Source: Porphyromonadaceae bacterium UBA7180
GTDB lineage: Bacteria > Bacteroidota > Bacteroidia > Bacteroidales > Muribaculaceae
Length of the DNA stretch: 5,972 bases
Direction: 5' to 3'
NCBI GenBank assembly: GCA_002491165.1
Contig: DKVK01000053.1
Location: 26,201 to 32,172, forward strand
How positions within the stretch are numbered: the first letter of the stretch is position 1; each line of letters opens with the position of its first letter. Below, one piece after another: positions 5,799-5,972 of the stretch. The position numbers were made by a program, and so were the translations under genes. A model generated the notes under the pieces. The model saw only the letters and a list, made by a program, of their open reading frames with translations. It did not search any database and was not told the DNA's origin.

Positions 5799-5972
5799 TC
5801 ACTCCGGGTCGCGCCAGTCGCCGTTTTCGCGGATTATGCGCTTCAGGCTTTCCAGTGCCTCTTGGGCCGGTATATTTTTGACCATCAGTTGCCGGTTCTT
5901 GTAGATGGAGACGCGGCCGCGTCCCGCTCCCACGTAACCGTAATCGGCGTCGGCCATCTCGCCCGGACCGTT
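5799..5972 (-). CDS. ispG: IspG (GcpE), 4-hydroxy-3-methylbut-2-enyl diphosphate synthase, C-terminal end only
   Basis: The last 57 codons and TGA stop of a gene cut by the right window edge. The fragment opens with NGPGEMADADYGYVG (1-15), the C-terminal signature of IspG, which converts methylerythritol cyclodiphosphate to HMBPP in the MEP isoprenoid pathway using a [4Fe-4S] cluster held by three cysteines and one glutamate. The glutamate of NGPGE (residue 5 here) matches the cluster-binding glutamate of E. coli IspG; the cysteine normally three residues before the asparagine is just off the window. The rest (VSIYKNRQLMVKNIP, then a helix and NGDWRDPE) fits the tail of the enzyme as found in Bacteroidota. 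The protein is cytosolic and housekeeping. It has no evident functional link to the polysaccharide genes, though undecaprenyl lipid carriers derive from this pathway. Confidence 0.88.
   Translation of the reverse strand, partial: NGPGEMADADYGYVGAGRGRVSIYKNRQLMVKNIPAQEALESLKRIIRENGDWRDPE

Overview
The window looks like chromosomal DNA of a Bacteroidota species, probably order Bacteroidales. Three things point there. A promoter with the group-specific layout TTTG, 20 bp, TAnnTTTG sits upstream of the tRNA. Clear Shine-Dalgarno sequences are absent before the protein genes. The encoded proteins also match Bacteroidales types: a short single-SLBB Wza-like lipoprotein, and an IspG tail ending in a DWRDPE-like sequence. 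G+C is moderate, roughly 40-60% in the lines I counted. A family such as Muribaculaceae would fit, but that is a guess.

Everything lies on the minus strand, so transcription runs from the right edge to the left. In that order: the last 57 codons of ispG (isoprenoid precursor synthesis, cut by the window edge); a 118-nt gap with several small hairpins; a Wza-like outer-membrane polysaccharide export lipoprotein; a 47-nt gap with a hairpin; a Wzy/WaaL-type membrane polymerase or ligase; a Wzz/Wzc-type chain-length protein whose start overlaps the polymerase stop by four bases (ATGA); a strong hairpin that probably ends this unit; a membrane-bound acyltransferase-3 family protein; and finally a tRNA-Ser(GCU) gene with its own promoter.

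The three central genes form a compact assembly module for a surface or secreted polysaccharide: polymerisation in the inner membrane, control of chain length across the periplasm, and export through the outer membrane. The acyltransferase could decorate the same polymer with acetyl or another acyl group. No glycosyltransferase, flippase, initiating sugar transferase or phosphatase gene is present, so the repeat unit must be made by genes elsewhere.

The most notable observation is that the chain-length protein keeps a cytoplasmic domain resembling a bacterial tyrosine kinase (BY-kinase) but lacks a recognisable Walker A loop and a C-terminal tyrosine cluster. It looks like a pseudokinase. A second point is an A8 tract near the 3' end of the polymerase gene, where a one-base length change would alter the protein's C-terminus and break its coupling to the next gene. 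I saw no mobile element, CRISPR array or clearly new system.
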